NCBI GenBank assembly: GCA_004194705.1
Contig: SADC01000622.1
Location: 1-64,000, forward strand
Reading direction: 5' to 3'
Length of the DNA stretch: 64,000 bases
Origin: Ditylenchus dipsaci
Taxonomy: Eukaryota > Nematoda > Chromadorea > Rhabditida > Anguinidae
Under the pieces are notes generated by a model that was not told where the DNA came from, ran no database searches, and saw nothing but the letters and a program-made list of their open reading frames with translations. The position numbers and the translations under genes are program-made. Of this stretch, positions 53,091-64,000 are shown piece by piece (the first letter of the stretch is position 1; the number at the start of each line of letters is the position of its first letter).

Positions 53091-53289
53091 AAGTGTTTTT
53101 ACGAAAAAAATTAAAATTGTTTGTTTATTGTTGTATTTTATTGGTGTTATTTGCTCTCTCAAAGTCTTTTTTTTAAACAAACTAAGGGTGAGAAATTGTG
53201 ACCCAGAACGCTATGGTGTTTCCGAAAATCGGTGACTCGAAACATGCCTCTACTTCAAATTTTTAGATATTGTAAAACAAATCAAGGAG

Positions 53290-53950
53290 TACACTATACC
53301 GCGTAGCTTAAAAATGCCCAAAAATCAACTTTCGACGTTTAGCCTAAACATACTCAAAACATGTTATTAGAAGGCGGTCGACACTTCCCGAAAAAAAAAT
53401 TTCGACCAAAATTGACTTTTCGCCTTGGCCCCCAAGGTAATTCAACATAGAAGGATACTGGATGGACAGAAAAGGGTTGGTTATTGATATTCTACCTCGT
53501 GTTTGGTCACTGCAGCTGAGCAAAAAGAGCCTCAACGCATTTTTGATCAGAGTCTTGCTCGGAATTTTGTCTAAGGTAAGTAAGTGCGCGCATCTCTAAC
53601 ATATAAAGCCCCCTGCACACCGAGGATTGGAGTTGAGATGCGCACACCCACATACCTTAGACACAATCACTCGAAGTGACTTTGGATGCATAAAAAATGT
53701 ATGCATACCAGAGTTTTTTATGCGGTAGGCCCCAGTTTCCAAAACAATGTTCAAATCATATCTTTTGGGGTATCTAGATACTCTTCAGGTTGAAATGCTT
53801 GGAAGACCAGGCAAAAATTCAAATTTTGGTCGAAAATTTTCTCGCGAAAGTGTCACCCGCCACCTGAAACATGTTTTAAGCATGTTTTGGCAGCTGAAAC
53901 GTCGAAAAAAGCTGATGTGGGCATTTTCGAGCTACGCGGTGTAGTGTACT
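53290..53950. repeat. palindromic element with the shared core (hairpin family 3)
   Basis: GGAGTACACTATACCGCGTA (53286) is mirrored by TACGCGGTGTAGTGTACT near 53940, and ACATACTCAAAACATGTTAT is mirrored near 53870. The core 53500-53740 (GTCTAAGGTAAGTAAGTGCG; GAGATGCGCACACCCACATA; TATGCGGTAGGCCC) matches those at 6.3 and 27.8 kb although the arms differ. Confidence 0.8.
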
Positions 53951-53999
53951 TTAGCTCACATCAATTTCTAAGGGCCCGTCTCATTTAATATTCATTTCT

Positions 54000-54840
54000 C
54001 ATTCCCATTATTTCTTCGTTCAACAGCACCGAAAAAATTTCGTTTCGATGCTTAGCACTCATGCTGTAGGGCCAAACTATGTACGAAACCTTTTTTGGTG
54101 TATCCAGGTACCTTTCAGTACTCTTAACCTTGATTTTCCAATCAAAAAGTCCATCTTTCCAACCAAAGAAAATATTATACGAAAAATAAAATACTGTGGA
54201 TCACCAAGATTTGGGATCCACCGGTGAGCTCTACAACCCCTGTGGTCACCGCGTTGGGTAATCGAATCTTGGTCAACCGTCAGTTTACAACCCGACACAA
54301 ACAAATATCTGATCAAAACAGGTCGAATTACGATAGATATTTGATGATATTATAAAAATTAATTTGGTTGACGTCCAGTGCCGGCGTACTGGCGGCAAGG
54401 AGCCAGCACTATATTAAAAAACTTTTATAAATATTAACGAAAATCCCTATTCCATAATTTTTGGGCTGACACAAAAAATTCATTTTTATTTGCAAAAAAT
54501 AAATGGTTTTGATGTATAAAATAGTGTTTGCAAATTAAAAAATTGTCAAAAAGTCAGATGTTCTGAAGATGTTGAAAGACAATAGTTAAAGCTCTTACTG
54601 AAAATAAAAGAAAAGAACAGTCACTGAATCATTTGAAAAACTTCAATACCAATAGAAGTAATAGCAATGAACATATGTATGGCGCTAGGAGAATCGGTTC
54701 CCATTTTTTCCTTTTAAAAAATCAACAGGGGGGGGGACCAAGGCAAAAATCTGAACCGATTCTCCACTAGTACATTTCACTAAAAAATCAAAATTTCATT
54801 GCAAGATTTTTTCATTCAATGTAAATTATCAGATAACATT
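54000..54840. other. no gene seen
   Basis: Contains a self-complementary patch TTTGGGATCCACCGGTGAGC at about 54211 and a CAACAGGGGGGGGGACCAAG fragment of the GCCTTGGTCC family at about 54723. No exon recognised. Confidence 0.4.
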
Positions 54841-54879
54841 TTTTCAGAAAAAACCAGTAATCAAGTTGTTAGAAAAACA

Positions 54880-57800
54880 TTCCACTGTTAACTGTAGTGT
54901 GAGCGCCCCTCTGTTTCTTTGATAATAAGTGACTCATTAGTTAGCTCTTTTTCATATAGTTTCATTATCATTAGCCAAGTTATTTACGACAAAGTAAAAT
55001 AGTAAAGAAGTAACTGCCACAAGGAGTTGGGCTATGAAATCGCTAAAATTAAAAAAAAATACAATTTAGAGCAATTGTTTTTATTTTGTCGCTAAAATTT
55101 ATCATATTTTGCACTAACTTTACAGGTACTTGGCGCATTTTTAAGTCTTTGTAAATCTTGTTTAAACGACTCCTAAGTCGTTTATATGTGCTTAAAACGA
55201 TAAAAGCTGTTTTCTAACACATTTCCAGGTAAAAACTCTATCTTTGAAAAAAAATGTTGACCAAAATTTGGTCAGAAACTTGATTTGACTTGGTCACCCA
55301 AGGCAAAAAGTCAAGTATTGGGCAATTTTTTTTCAAGAAAATGATTTTTCACGTTGAAAAGTCTTAGAAATTAGCTTTTCAATCGTTTTAAGCACATAAA
55401 ATTTACTTAAGAGTCGTTAAACACGATTTACAATTCAAAAAATTTCAACAAATATTGTACTTTCCAGAGCAAAACTCAAGTTTTGAGTTTTTACAAAAAA
55501 ACTTGTAAAAGGTGGCGCTTTTTCAGCCACAGGGTGCTACTTTTCAGATTTATCCAGCAAAAACTTGCCTCGATCAGTAGTTGAACAAGTTGCTTGGCTC
55601 TATCGAATGAGCCTTCTTTTTAAATGAGTGTGGCTTGTCAAACTGAGCCTCATTTGCTTGCCCAAGTCTGCAGTAAGAAAATCAGCCAAATCTTCAACAT
55701 CGAAGCATGTGTAGAAATAGTTCAGCTCTACGCTTCACAGTTCAAAAACAGAGCATGATTAATTAAAATGCTCGTGCCATCAATATCTTTCTCTATTTTA
55801 ATATCGATTTCACCCTGACAGTAGTTTATTCCATCAAATATATCAGTGAACAATTCAGGAGGATGTTTCTGTATTTCCCTGATTGAATCATTATGGTCAT
55901 TTCCCCTTCTGCCCAGGCAGAGCGCCAAGCAATTGGAATGCTTGATTAAGACAAGGTTCATGACTATTAGCACGGATTTGGGAACACAGTATGTGCAGAA
56001 CGAAATATTTAGCTTCTGAATCAAAAAAGTTGTAGTTTTTGTATAATCTCATGTGATTGAATGAATAGAGCAGTACTGATTATAAGTATATATGTCAAGA
56101 GAATTTTTAAGTCTTCAAGTAGAATAAAAGGAGCCTCAGGAAAGTAGTGGTTGATGAATGTAATTAAACTGGCGATTGACTACAAGCATTTTCAGAAGTG
56201 TATTTCTATCAAAAAGGCAAGAATATCGTGGATGATATCATTCGCAATCATCTATAATAATGTGTATGAATATAAATTAATTGTCCTATACGACAATAGG
56301 TCCCATTTTTCGCCTTGGTACCCCCTGTTGATTTTTTTTATTTTTTTGCTTATATTTTAACCAATTTTATTTTCTTCTTTCGGCGACACACTAACTCCTA
56401 AATTTCCTATTGTCGTATAGGGCCGTATAGGCCTTAATGATTTTGGGCTCATATGAAACATAAGATCAAGCGCCTCTATGGAACCAGTGATTATTTGCTC
56501 GCCTCGTACATTGCTGAAGCCGTTTTTCGTCAGAACTGTCGTGCTCAGAATTATTTCAGTAAATTGTTAAACAACTCGTGAAATTTATGAATGTTAGTGT
56601 GTCGCCGAAAGAAAAAAATAAAGTTGGTTAAAATACAGTCAACTCTCGATAATCCGTCACCCTTGGGACCGGCCGTGGGGTGACGGATTATCAAGAGTGA
56701 CGAATTAGCGAGATGACGGATTAGGAGAGTTGAATTATATAAAAAATTAGGAGAGTGACGGATTACCGAGTGACAACTTAGGAAGCACTAACTATTACCA
56801 AAATTACAGATTTACATGAACAGTTCGGTAAGAATTCCACTCTGAAACGTTGTGCGATTAAAATCCCTTCATTCAACCAAAATCACTGTCTATTTGAATA
56901 CCCATAACAATTCAACAAAGGGAAACTGCGCTTTAACGGTCATACGAGAAGAAGTTAGTGATTTGCGACTGCTTCTTTCGGCGCATCTCCTGAAGGAAAT
57001 CACCCAGAGCATCACTGTGATGGAGAACGGCAGATCACCGCATTTTCTTCAACCAACCGAGACGAATGACTGCCAAAGCGCGCTGTGCTTCATTCGTGTG
57101 TTGGCAGCTGATCCACTTCAAATCCATTTATATTTATTGCCTCTTTGCGTACCTCTTCGTCGCACCAGTGCAATCTCGGACATCATTTACAATCTCTTCC
57201 AGCGTAAGAGCACTACCTCTTTAAAAGGTGTGTGTTAATCGAAGTAAAAGTAAGTTGCCAAGCCTACATGTTTCCATTAAATCATCAACAGAGATGCAGT
57301 GTTGCATTGTAAATTTCTTCAAGCAGTCCAAAGTTCCCAAACACTGATAAGTTCGATAGCGGCATCGTCTACGCAGCGTCTTGCCAGCCCTACTTTCATG
57401 GTTTCGACTGCCAGTGCCTATAAATATTGCAGTTATAACACTCTTAAGAATTATAGCACTCAGAAAGAGTTATCAATGTACATTTCGTCTTCGTCAGAGC
57501 ATGCTTGACTGATTCAAACGCTAGAACCTAAAAACACAGTATTAAGAGCCATCAAAGTGTCTGACAATTAATATTTGCCTTGTGGCAAAACTTTGCATGT
57601 TGAAAGCAGTTCCGATTGTTGCTGCTGACACGTGTCCAAGCTCTGCGAAGAAGATGCAGAAATTCAGTAATACTAGCTTGTGTTCTTCATCCTCATCGAT
57701 TTCACCAATTCGCCAATGAAGCAAGAATCGCCTGTAATGAACTTTCAGATTCTGTATTACGGCCCTGATCCATTGGCTATAAAATGTTGATACATTGTAA

Positions 57801-60800
57801 ATACATGGACAAGTCAATAAATCTATAGACCTGCGAGAGCGCTGTCGTGTTGGGATGAAAAGAGATTTGACGCTGATATTGGCGAGGTTACATAAGGCGG
57901 ATGGGCTGAGCAGTTATCGAGATAAGCAGTACTTTCGATTGTCCTTCTCAAGCTTCTTATCCCATTTTTTCAAAAGGCCAAAAATCGACCCTGACATAAT
58001 TTATTTAAAACAATTACATTTTAAACATGTTAAAATACCCGTCATGCTCAAGCCTGTTAGCTTCGTACTCTACTGCACACTCACTTCTGAAACATCTTCA
58101 TTTTGCCGATCTTCCAATCACGATTTCCACCAGCCAGCGGCACTTCTCCGACCCCACATATACACAGATCGGCACGGTAATGCGTGCTTCTCTTCTTCCG
58201 CCAGCACATCTGTCGCCTAAATGAATATGAGGAGCAAACAAGCAAAGTGGCGTGAAAAACTAACCTTTAGAAGGATTGTCTTGTGAAAACAATCCCGTTT
58301 CGTGCGCATGAAGAATCTCTGCGAGAAGTGCGCCAGTTCCGAAAGAACTTTTCTTGCACTCGAACAGACTGAATCGACCGCCCCAGCTTCACCTTGCTCT
58401 GTCTTGAATTTGATTCCGTGACGCCCTGAAACTTAGTCAACAACCCTCACTAGCTTTGAAGTCGACGATTTCCAGCTTATTCGCTATTGCGGGCCTTTCC
58501 TATAAAAGGTTGCATTGCATCACATTTACTTGCACAAACAAACACGCACACAAGGCAAAAAACACAAAAAAATTCTAACCTTTAGCAATTCACCGCTCAC
58601 TGGAACATTTTGACTCGCTGACGTTAGTGCCACCGGATAAGTGCTTCTTCCATCTGTTGATGCTTGCCGGATGTCAGTCGCGCACCGCTGGCTTCACTCC
58701 ACCGTCGATTGCACCGAGAACCTGTTTCTGGATCAAATGTCGTTAATAGTTGTTCTGGACACCCAAATGCTTAGCTAGCGCAGAACTTTTTGGCCTTCGC
58801 ATCAAGTGGAGTTTTTGGCCTTCGCATCAAGATTGCTTCTTCTTTTCAGTGTTCGCTTCTTGTTCGGACTTTAGGTACTACCATCGTAAGCTAAACAAAA
58901 AGATGCATGGAACATAAAGTGACGGATTACAAGAGTGATTATTTCATAACGTTCACGATTAAGTGACGGATTATCAAGGGTGACGGATTATCGAGATACA
59001 GATTAGCGAGTGACGTTTTACCTTATTTAATGCAAACCACCAAATCGTCACGAAGGTGACGGATATCGAGAGTTGACTGTAACAACAACGATTCTGTTTC
59101 GTAAAATCGCACCTATTCTAGGGTAGGCCGAGTTCTTAGAGATCTAATAAATTAAAATGCTCATTTAATTCAATTTCTAATTCACGTAGAAAAAAAACTA
59201 ATTTAAAGCTACCATAATGAGTCAAATTTAAGTAACTTTTGAAGAAAGCTAGAAGGATAAAGCGGGGGTTTATCAACCATAGAAATACCTTAGTTTTTTG
59301 TCAAGCATCATTTTATTTTTTTTTTACAATAATCCAAAAAAGTTCATTTGCGGATCTGAAACTTTCGTTTTCTTTCTTTTGAAAACTGTTTACCGAATTG
59401 TAACGTCTCTCTAACCGCAAACATTCCAATTTAGCATAATAACGGGTGTATCAAAAGTTCCTGACAGATTTAAAGCCTGATTTCTTGTAAACTTGGGATC
59501 ATATTTCTTTTCTTTTAATACTTATTTTTAGCCCCGCATCCCGTTTATAAAACTATAAAACTTAGCTTCGTTGTTTGAAAAGTCATTTGGCTCAAAGACT
59601 TGTGATGTCATTTTGAGAAGTTGATGAGCATCCATTTACTTAAACTGGTCAAAAGTTCAATTAAGCGTTCAGCGCTATAGTTAGCTAGTCTAATTAACAG
59701 AATATCGAACACAGTTTTAAAGAGCTACAGACTGTAGTACAGAACCTTTTTTAAAAAAAATCTGAGTGTTGAGATATGTCCTACTGGGAAATCAATGGTT
59801 TGAAAATGACAAAAATCCAAGTTCTTCTATTTTTTTTCATATTTTTGGTCATTTTAAAACAAATTGATTTTTCAGAAGGCCATATCTCGACACTCAGATT
59901 TTAAAAAACTTTTGTTATACTTTTCTCAGCTCTTAAACTGCGTTAAAAAATGCTGTAAATTGTTGTTATAGCGCTGTAGCCTAAATTGATCTTTTGACGA
60001 ATTAAAGTAATAGAAATGCTCATAAACTTCTCAAATGACATCGCAATTGTTTTGAGCCAAATGACGACTTGTTCAAAACAATCTAGCTGATTTTTAGGCC
60101 ATTTAAGAAAATTAGATGCAGGACTGAAAAAAAGGTATTAAAAGAAACCAGCATGATCGCAACATTTACAAGTAATCCGCCAGGAATTTCTGTTACGGCA
60201 AAAACGATTCACGCCTCTCGATTAAGGGCTGGGTATATGAGTAGCGTCGAAAATAATTTATATTGAAGTGAAAATTTAACGACGCAGTCATTCGTAAAAG
60301 CTTAATCAATGCAGAATGAGTTGTTGGCGCTACCGGGTTTTAACCAAAAACAATCTTACAAGAGATTTTTTTGAATGTACAGTCAAATCCTTCAATAATG
60401 ACAGAAAGTTAGTTCTCGCCTTTGGTCCGACACTTTTTGGCGATACTTTTTAACCTGTTTTTTCAAAGTCTTTCATTTACAAAGTGATGCTTTAACATTT
60501 TGTGGCGCTACACCAGTGGTGCTTAGAACAAGTAAAAAACAAGTTATATTATTTTCACTAAATTCAAAAAGCTTACCATTATCTCAACAGGAAATATTTT
60601 AAAAAAAAATAAAAAGAAGCTGTTGATCTGAATGATTACTGATAATTTACTTACAAAATTTAATAAAAAAATCGGTAGAATTAATTTTTTTTAAAGATCT
60701 TTTAATTAAAAAGAATGTGTTGAGATTTTTTTCAACTTTTTCTATTCATAATTGTTATGCATTGTTAAAAAAAAATTGAAGTGTTAAGAAATATAATTCA

Positions 60801-60905
60801 TTATTAAAATTAAAAATCCTTTATGTGGATTATAAACTATTTTTAAACTTATTTCAACAAACCATTCATATTATTAAATTTCAATTTTCAAGTTATGGTC
60901 TGTAA
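54880..60905 (-). CDS. unrecognised duplicated gene, copy B (minus strand)
   Basis: Head-to-tail paralogue of the 47-53 kb gene. The last-exon block (about 54880-55045) reads RFHSPTPCGSYFFTI, then shifts frame. The next block (55590-55960) reads HNDSIREIQKHPPELFTDIF, INYCQGEIDIKIEKD, TSILINHALFLNC and, after a shift, LNYFYTCFDVEDLADFLTAD. The block from 56251 downward reads MIANDIIHDILAFLIEIH and FPEAPFILLEDLKILL. A segment at 60560-60905 matches 52785-53090, including AGCTTACCATTATCTCAA, a minus-strand donor context. A Tigger relic (56636-59079) is inserted. It has more lesions than copy A. Function unknown. Confidence 0.5.
55140..55435. repeat. palindrome related to hairpin family 2
   Basis: GTTTAAACGACTCCTAAGTC and AAAGTCAAGTA mirror ACTTAAGAGTCGTTAAAC and its neighbours. 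Same arms as 6066-6776 but without the long core. Confidence 0.7.
56283..56425. repeat. GCCTTGGTCC-related palindrome fragment
   Basis: CCTATACGACAATAGG is mirrored by CCTATTGTCGTATAGG about 120 bp away, with CGCCTTGGTACCCCCTGTTG inside. Confidence 0.6.
56636..59079 (-). mobile_element. Tigger/pogo transposon relic, 2.44 kb
   Basis: TA|CAGTCAACTCTCGATAATCC to GATATCGAGAGTTGACTG|TA, with GTGACGGATTA subterminal repeats at both ends. The transposase is on the minus strand, in decayed frames. Near 58600-58690 are remnants of the CENP-B-like helix-turn-helix (EEALIRWH type). At 57542-57817 are VIQNLKVHYRRFLLHWR and SAATIGTAFNMQSFA, the end of the DDE domain. Near 57200 is ALTLEEIVNDV, and near 56950-56990 the typical tail EMRRKKQSQITNFF. 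Stops and shifts throughout mean it is not functional. Confidence 0.85.
59455..60215. repeat. palindrome, diverged copy of hairpin family 1
   Basis: GTCATTTGGCTCAAAGACTT / AGAAGTTGATGAGCAT and CTGAGTGTTGAGATATG are mirrored at 59880-60065. They correspond to the blocks in 2000-2790. Outer arms extend to GGGATCATATTTCTTTTCTT and its partner near 60150. Confidence 0.7.
60376..60480. repeat. half of a Tigger-like MITE
   Basis: CAGTCAAATCCTTCAATAAT plus GGTCCGACACTTTTT; the right half is absent. Confidence 0.6.
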
Positions 60906-60908
60906 GTA

Positions 60909-61263
60909 CAGGGTGTGACAAATTCACCTATCACTTAAGACCGCTCTAATTTTATTACTAGGTCGTTATTTTTATGTTTTTCATACCGAGTCAGCTCGAT
61001 CAAACAATTTTCGCGTGTATAATGTGAAAAACACGATTTTCGCCCTGGTCCCCCTGTGGTTTTGGCCTTACGACCCAGAGGCCATACACACACCAGCACC
61101 CAAACCACAGGAAGTACCAAGTGAAAATCGTGTTATTCAAATTTATATACAAAAAAGTTGCTAGACCGAGCTGAGCCGATCTGTGTTTACTCGATTTCAA
61201 TAGCAAGCCTAGTAAAAAGTTATCACGGTTTAAAAGTGTTAGGAAAATTTGTTACACTCTCTG
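60909..61263. mobile_element. Tc1/mariner-like element
   Basis: TA|CAGGGTGTGACAAATTCACC and GAAAATTTGTTACACTCTCTG|TA ends. A palindrome (ACACGATTTTCGCCCTGGTC / GTGAAAATCGTGT) is nested at about 61030-61130. Confidence 0.75.
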
Positions 61264-61319
61264 TATATGGAAAAATTGCTGGAATAAAAACAGTGGTTTA
61301 AATGTTATTTTTTGTTTGT

Positions 61320-61465
61320 TGTGCCTTGGGGGCGTTCTGGTACTCATGTACTTCGGGGGGGGGGGGGGGGGCTTCTAGGTAAAGTATCCGGCTTGGGGTG
61401 GGATGCAAGGGTGGGCCAGCGCATGCTAGGACGGGCTCAAACATGTTTTTATTACGTCTTTGTAG
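61320..61465. repeat. GCCTTGG-family palindrome fragment
   Basis: GTGCCTTGGGGGCG, G-tract, and GGGCCAGCGCATGCTAGGACGG / CTCAAACATG as in the 13.8 and 22.1 kb copies. Confidence 0.5.
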
Positions 61466-61624
61466 TCATGAAAATTACATTAGAGTCCGTTCCAGCATAC
61501 AAAAAGCTACTCTTGCCTAGGACTAGGAACTCCGAAGTACATAAGTGCCGGCGTTTGTTCCCTAAAATTTTCCTTTCAAAGAATCAAAATCTAGTCAAAC
61601 AGTGAAAATTTGCTACGGACAGAA

Positions 61625-61850
61625 TTTATTATAGAGGCATAGAGAGCCGCTGATAAAAAAATTCGGTAGGTGAGTACCAGTGAAAATTCAAACGAGAAAC
61701 AATCGGTGCAATTATAAAAAGTCGGCAAACATGCTTTCAGTGGCAATAGAGCCGATGACCTACTTTTAAGCTCCACCGCTTCTTTGATAAGGAACCGCCA
61801 ATGCTACCAAACAGTGAAGTGTTTTTGATTACTTGCTGCTAGAAATTACT
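61625..61850 (-). mobile_element. TIR element fragment with tRNA-like sequence (copy 5, inverted)
   Basis: The complement shares GTTTCTCGTTTGAATTTTCA, TGGTAGCATTGGCGG and the AATCAAAAACACTTCAC block with copy 2 (4532-4853). The A- and B-box regions are recognisable but degenerate, and only one outer end (AGAGGCATAGAGAGC) is seen. Confidence 0.5.
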
Positions 61851-61959
61851 TCACAATGTTTTTATAACATGATTGGTTGTTCAATTTTGTTTGATTTCTG
61901 ATTTTATCTGATTTCCAGCAGCAAAACTATGATTAAATTCTATCTTTTTAAGGTATCGA

Positions 61960-62450
61960 ATTACAGACATGGACAAATTTGCCCACGCCAAAGATGCCCG
62001 AACAGAAATTTGCCCGGGCGAACCCGTGTCCCGGGTATTATACACCACCCTGAGTTCCCAACCTGGATGCAACAAAAAAATGGTCGTCCATTTGGAGCAA
62101 CTTTTTTAACGTGTTTCATCTTTCGAAAAATGTTTCCTGGACAATTCGGGCATGCTGAAGATACTGTGGATAGTGGTGAAATGCCATTTGTACAGTTTTT
62201 TGGCTATTGCGATATAATTGATTACAAAAAACTTGATTTTACTAAAACTCAAAAAAATACCATACAAAACTGCATTTTACTATTTTTATCCATTTCAGTA
62301 TGCCGAAAAAAACCAAAAAAACAAGAAATTTTGCTTTTTTCTTGTACATCAATGCATAGTTGGAGCACCGACTCTAGCTATTAATTGTTCACTGTGCATT
62401 TCCGAGAAAAAAACTGGAATAATTTTTGCTATAGTCTATTAAGATCGGCT
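61960..62450. repeat. diverged copy of the 35.0-35.4 kb palindrome
   Basis: ATGGTCGTCCATTTGGAGCA, TCCTGGACAATTCGGGCATG and CTGAAGATAC follow the same order as 35282-35385 in complement. The sequence upstream (ACAAATTTGCCCACGCC) is of unknown origin. An open frame across 61929-62384 is explained by this repeat. Confidence 0.55.
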
Positions 62451-62681
62451 GTCTTCGGTGAAACTTGGTCTTTTATTCATTTTTAAAGAATAATATCGCA
62501 CAGATTGAAACCAAGTACGAGTTCAACATGTAAGCAAAGCACGAAAAGATGAAAACAATTGCACGTAAGGTGTCATTCGATTACTCGGAGCGTTTCTTTA
62601 AATCAAATGAAGATTGATCAAGACACATTCAATTTGAAAAGATATGACGAAAATTCTCGCAACCATGCAGATCTTCTGTCT

Positions 62682-63896
62682 TCATTGCTGGCGAAGATCG
62701 AAGATGGTGGCTGCAAATGAACCAGCTCGACCATGCTGAAACACGAATCTGGTGTCAGAGTCAGGTTTTTTCCTAGCAGGAAGGTTCAAATTTTTTATTA
62801 TTTTTTTCCGCAAATTTTTCCAATAGTCTTTTGAAACATTATAGATAGGGAGGTGAATCAGCAGTTCATTTAATTTCTTACAAATTTGCAACAAGCTTTT
62901 TACAACACTTTTGCGCATTTTATGCCTTTTTGCATTTGGTTCCTGCTGGTGGAGCTTTGCGTAGCTGCTGGCTGCCTTTTTGTGCTTGTTGTGGAGACCT
63001 AAGTGTTTTGAATTTAATTAAAGATTCATCTTTAATAAGAAAAACTTACAGCAACTTTCTTTTATAAATAAGCTTTTTCATGTATGTGAACGCACTCAGA
63101 TTTATGCTCAGCTGCCCCAGCATGAACTGCTGCACAAGCTGCAATAAAAATTAACAGTAAAGATGACTAAGAGTTCATCATAGTGACTACTCCATTAAAA
63201 AAATTAGTCCTCAAAAAGGCTACATCAGGGATCCCAGACGATCTATTATATGATTTGTCCTTATTTTGCGATCCAACATTTGGGGGTGGGGGAAGGGTTC
63301 GGAATTTTCGAGATCCCAAATAGAGCTCGAAAGCTCGACCGCTCTAAATTTTCGGCTCGAACTTCGAAGCTCGAAAGTTTCGAAGGCTCGGCTCGAGGTA
63401 TCCAGGGCTCGGCACGAAAACTCGAAAAAAAATTCGCGGATCTTCTTCGCTAACGTAAAAAATATTCTGAGCCGTCGATTTTTTTCGAGCCATCGCTCGA
63501 CTTGGAGCTCAAAGTTCAAGAAAATCAAATTTTCGAGACGTAAGCTCAATTTCGAGCTTTCGTCGACAAACCTAATCCTCAGCGAATTTATACGCTAAAA
63601 AAGTTCTTTCCTAAAAGTTAAGTTTTTGAAAAAAAATATTAACAAAATTACTTTTTATAAATTTTCACAGTCATCAATTTTTCTAAAATTGTTAAGATTT
63701 TACGTTGTTCTTTCTTCTCTCCCTGGAGGACATGATATCAGCATGCTTTCAAATACTTCATGTAATTTTCGTCATAACTGAAAAATAAAATTAAGTTTTC
63801 AGTTTTTGATATGCCTCTCAACTATAAAAAACTTACAGCAAGTGCTTCCTCCATGCAACGCATTTTCGTTCAGATGTATCCATGTTCTGCGAACAG
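62682..63896 (-). CDS. paralogue of the 41.6 kb cysteine-rich gene, 3' part, with lesions
   Basis: Minus-strand exons at 63837-63896, 63704-63777, 63050-63138 and 62682-62998 align with exons 3-6 of the plus-strand gene, with matching splice sites. Exon 3 equivalent: TWIHLNENALHGGSTC. Exon 4 equivalent contains KHADI, then a one-base loss. Exon 5 equivalent: SCAAVHAGAAEHKSEC then VHIHEKAY, matching the other copy at 21 of 24 residues, before a stop caused by missing bases. Exon 6 equivalent: CLHNKHKKAASSYAKLHQQ with a longer tail. Exons 1-2 would lie beyond the right edge of the window. The lesions may be assembly indels or real decay. Confidence 0.65.
63285..63580. mobile_element. hAT-like fragment with GCTCGAA repeats in an intron of the second cysteine-rich gene
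   Basis: Many AGCTCGAA / TTCGAGC units in both orientations over about 270 bp, similar in kind to the subterminal blocks of the hAT relic at 14.8 kb. Clear ends were not defined. Confidence 0.5.
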
Positions 63897-64000
63897 CTGT
63901 TTAAATTTTCATTTTCAAATAGGTCTCTTTATGACTCAACTTGTGAATTTTTCATTTTGAACTATTTATTAATACTGTGGTATCAACATTCAAAAGCTCA

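Noticed and set aside
54170..54300. tRNA gene suggested by GGTAATCGAATCTTGG
   Set aside because: No matching A box at the right distance and no closing stems.
57855..58220. Plus-strand 121-codon frame inside the Tigger element
   Set aside because: It is antisense to the decayed transposase; the minus strand carries the recognisable motifs.
61929..62384. 151-codon plus-strand open frame
   Set aside because: It overlaps a diverged copy of the 35.0-35.4 kb palindrome; no domain or splice context.

Overview
This is an AT-rich, intron-bearing, repeat-saturated stretch of animal (metazoan) nuclear genome, most likely from an invertebrate. Evidence: GT-AG exons carrying animal gene families (a SARAF store-operated-calcium regulator on the + strand near 29.2-31.2 kb, a CAP/SCP-domain exon on the - strand near 1.1 kb), AATAAA polyadenylation signals, and many DNA-transposon relics of the Tigger/pogo, Tc1-mariner, hAT and Kolobok-like (TTAA) classes. 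Nothing looks bacterial: no operons, ribosome-binding sites or CRISPR. The species cannot be told from the sequence alone.

Layout. 0-18 kb: one CAP exon, otherwise miniature inverted-repeat elements (Tigger-type ends, palindromes, a hAT relic with a recognisable transposase C-terminus at 14.8-15.9 kb). 18.7-24.8 kb: a multi-exon gene of unknown family ending in a Ser/Thr-rich, possibly membrane-anchored C-terminus. 25.5-26.4 kb: a 15-bp minisatellite. 29.2-31.2 kb: SARAF. 33.7-39.6 kb: a broken Ser/Pro-rich, coiled-coil reading frame split by a heptad-repeat MITE and by a 2.9 kb Kolobok-like transposon with a decayed transposase. 39.7-40.3 kb and 43.3-44.5 kb: Tc1/mariner derivatives, one nested in another. 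41.6-45.3 kb: a six-exon gene, open in all six exons apart from an unresolved start codon, for a small secreted cysteine-rich protein. A paralogue lies inverted at 62.7-63.9 kb. Between the two sits a head-to-tail duplication of an unrecognised minus-strand gene (about 47.1-53.1 and 54.9-60.9 kb). A 2.4 kb Tigger relic (56.6-59.1 kb) is inserted in the second copy.

Most notable: (1) the cysteine-rich secreted family built from phase-1 exons with a repeated C-x-H-x(4)-A-Y-C-Y-x(4)-C module; (2) TTAA-flanked terminal-inverted-repeat elements that each carry a tRNA-like sequence with Pol III A and/or B boxes; (3) miniature elements whose ends are built from private short repeats, and palindromes sharing a core but not arms.

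Several real genes (SARAF, the 18.7-24.8 kb gene, the duplicated gene, the second cysteine-rich copy) carry single-base frameshifts. This fits either indel errors in a long-read assembly or decay. All readings are by eye; family names rest on motif recognition, not on searches.
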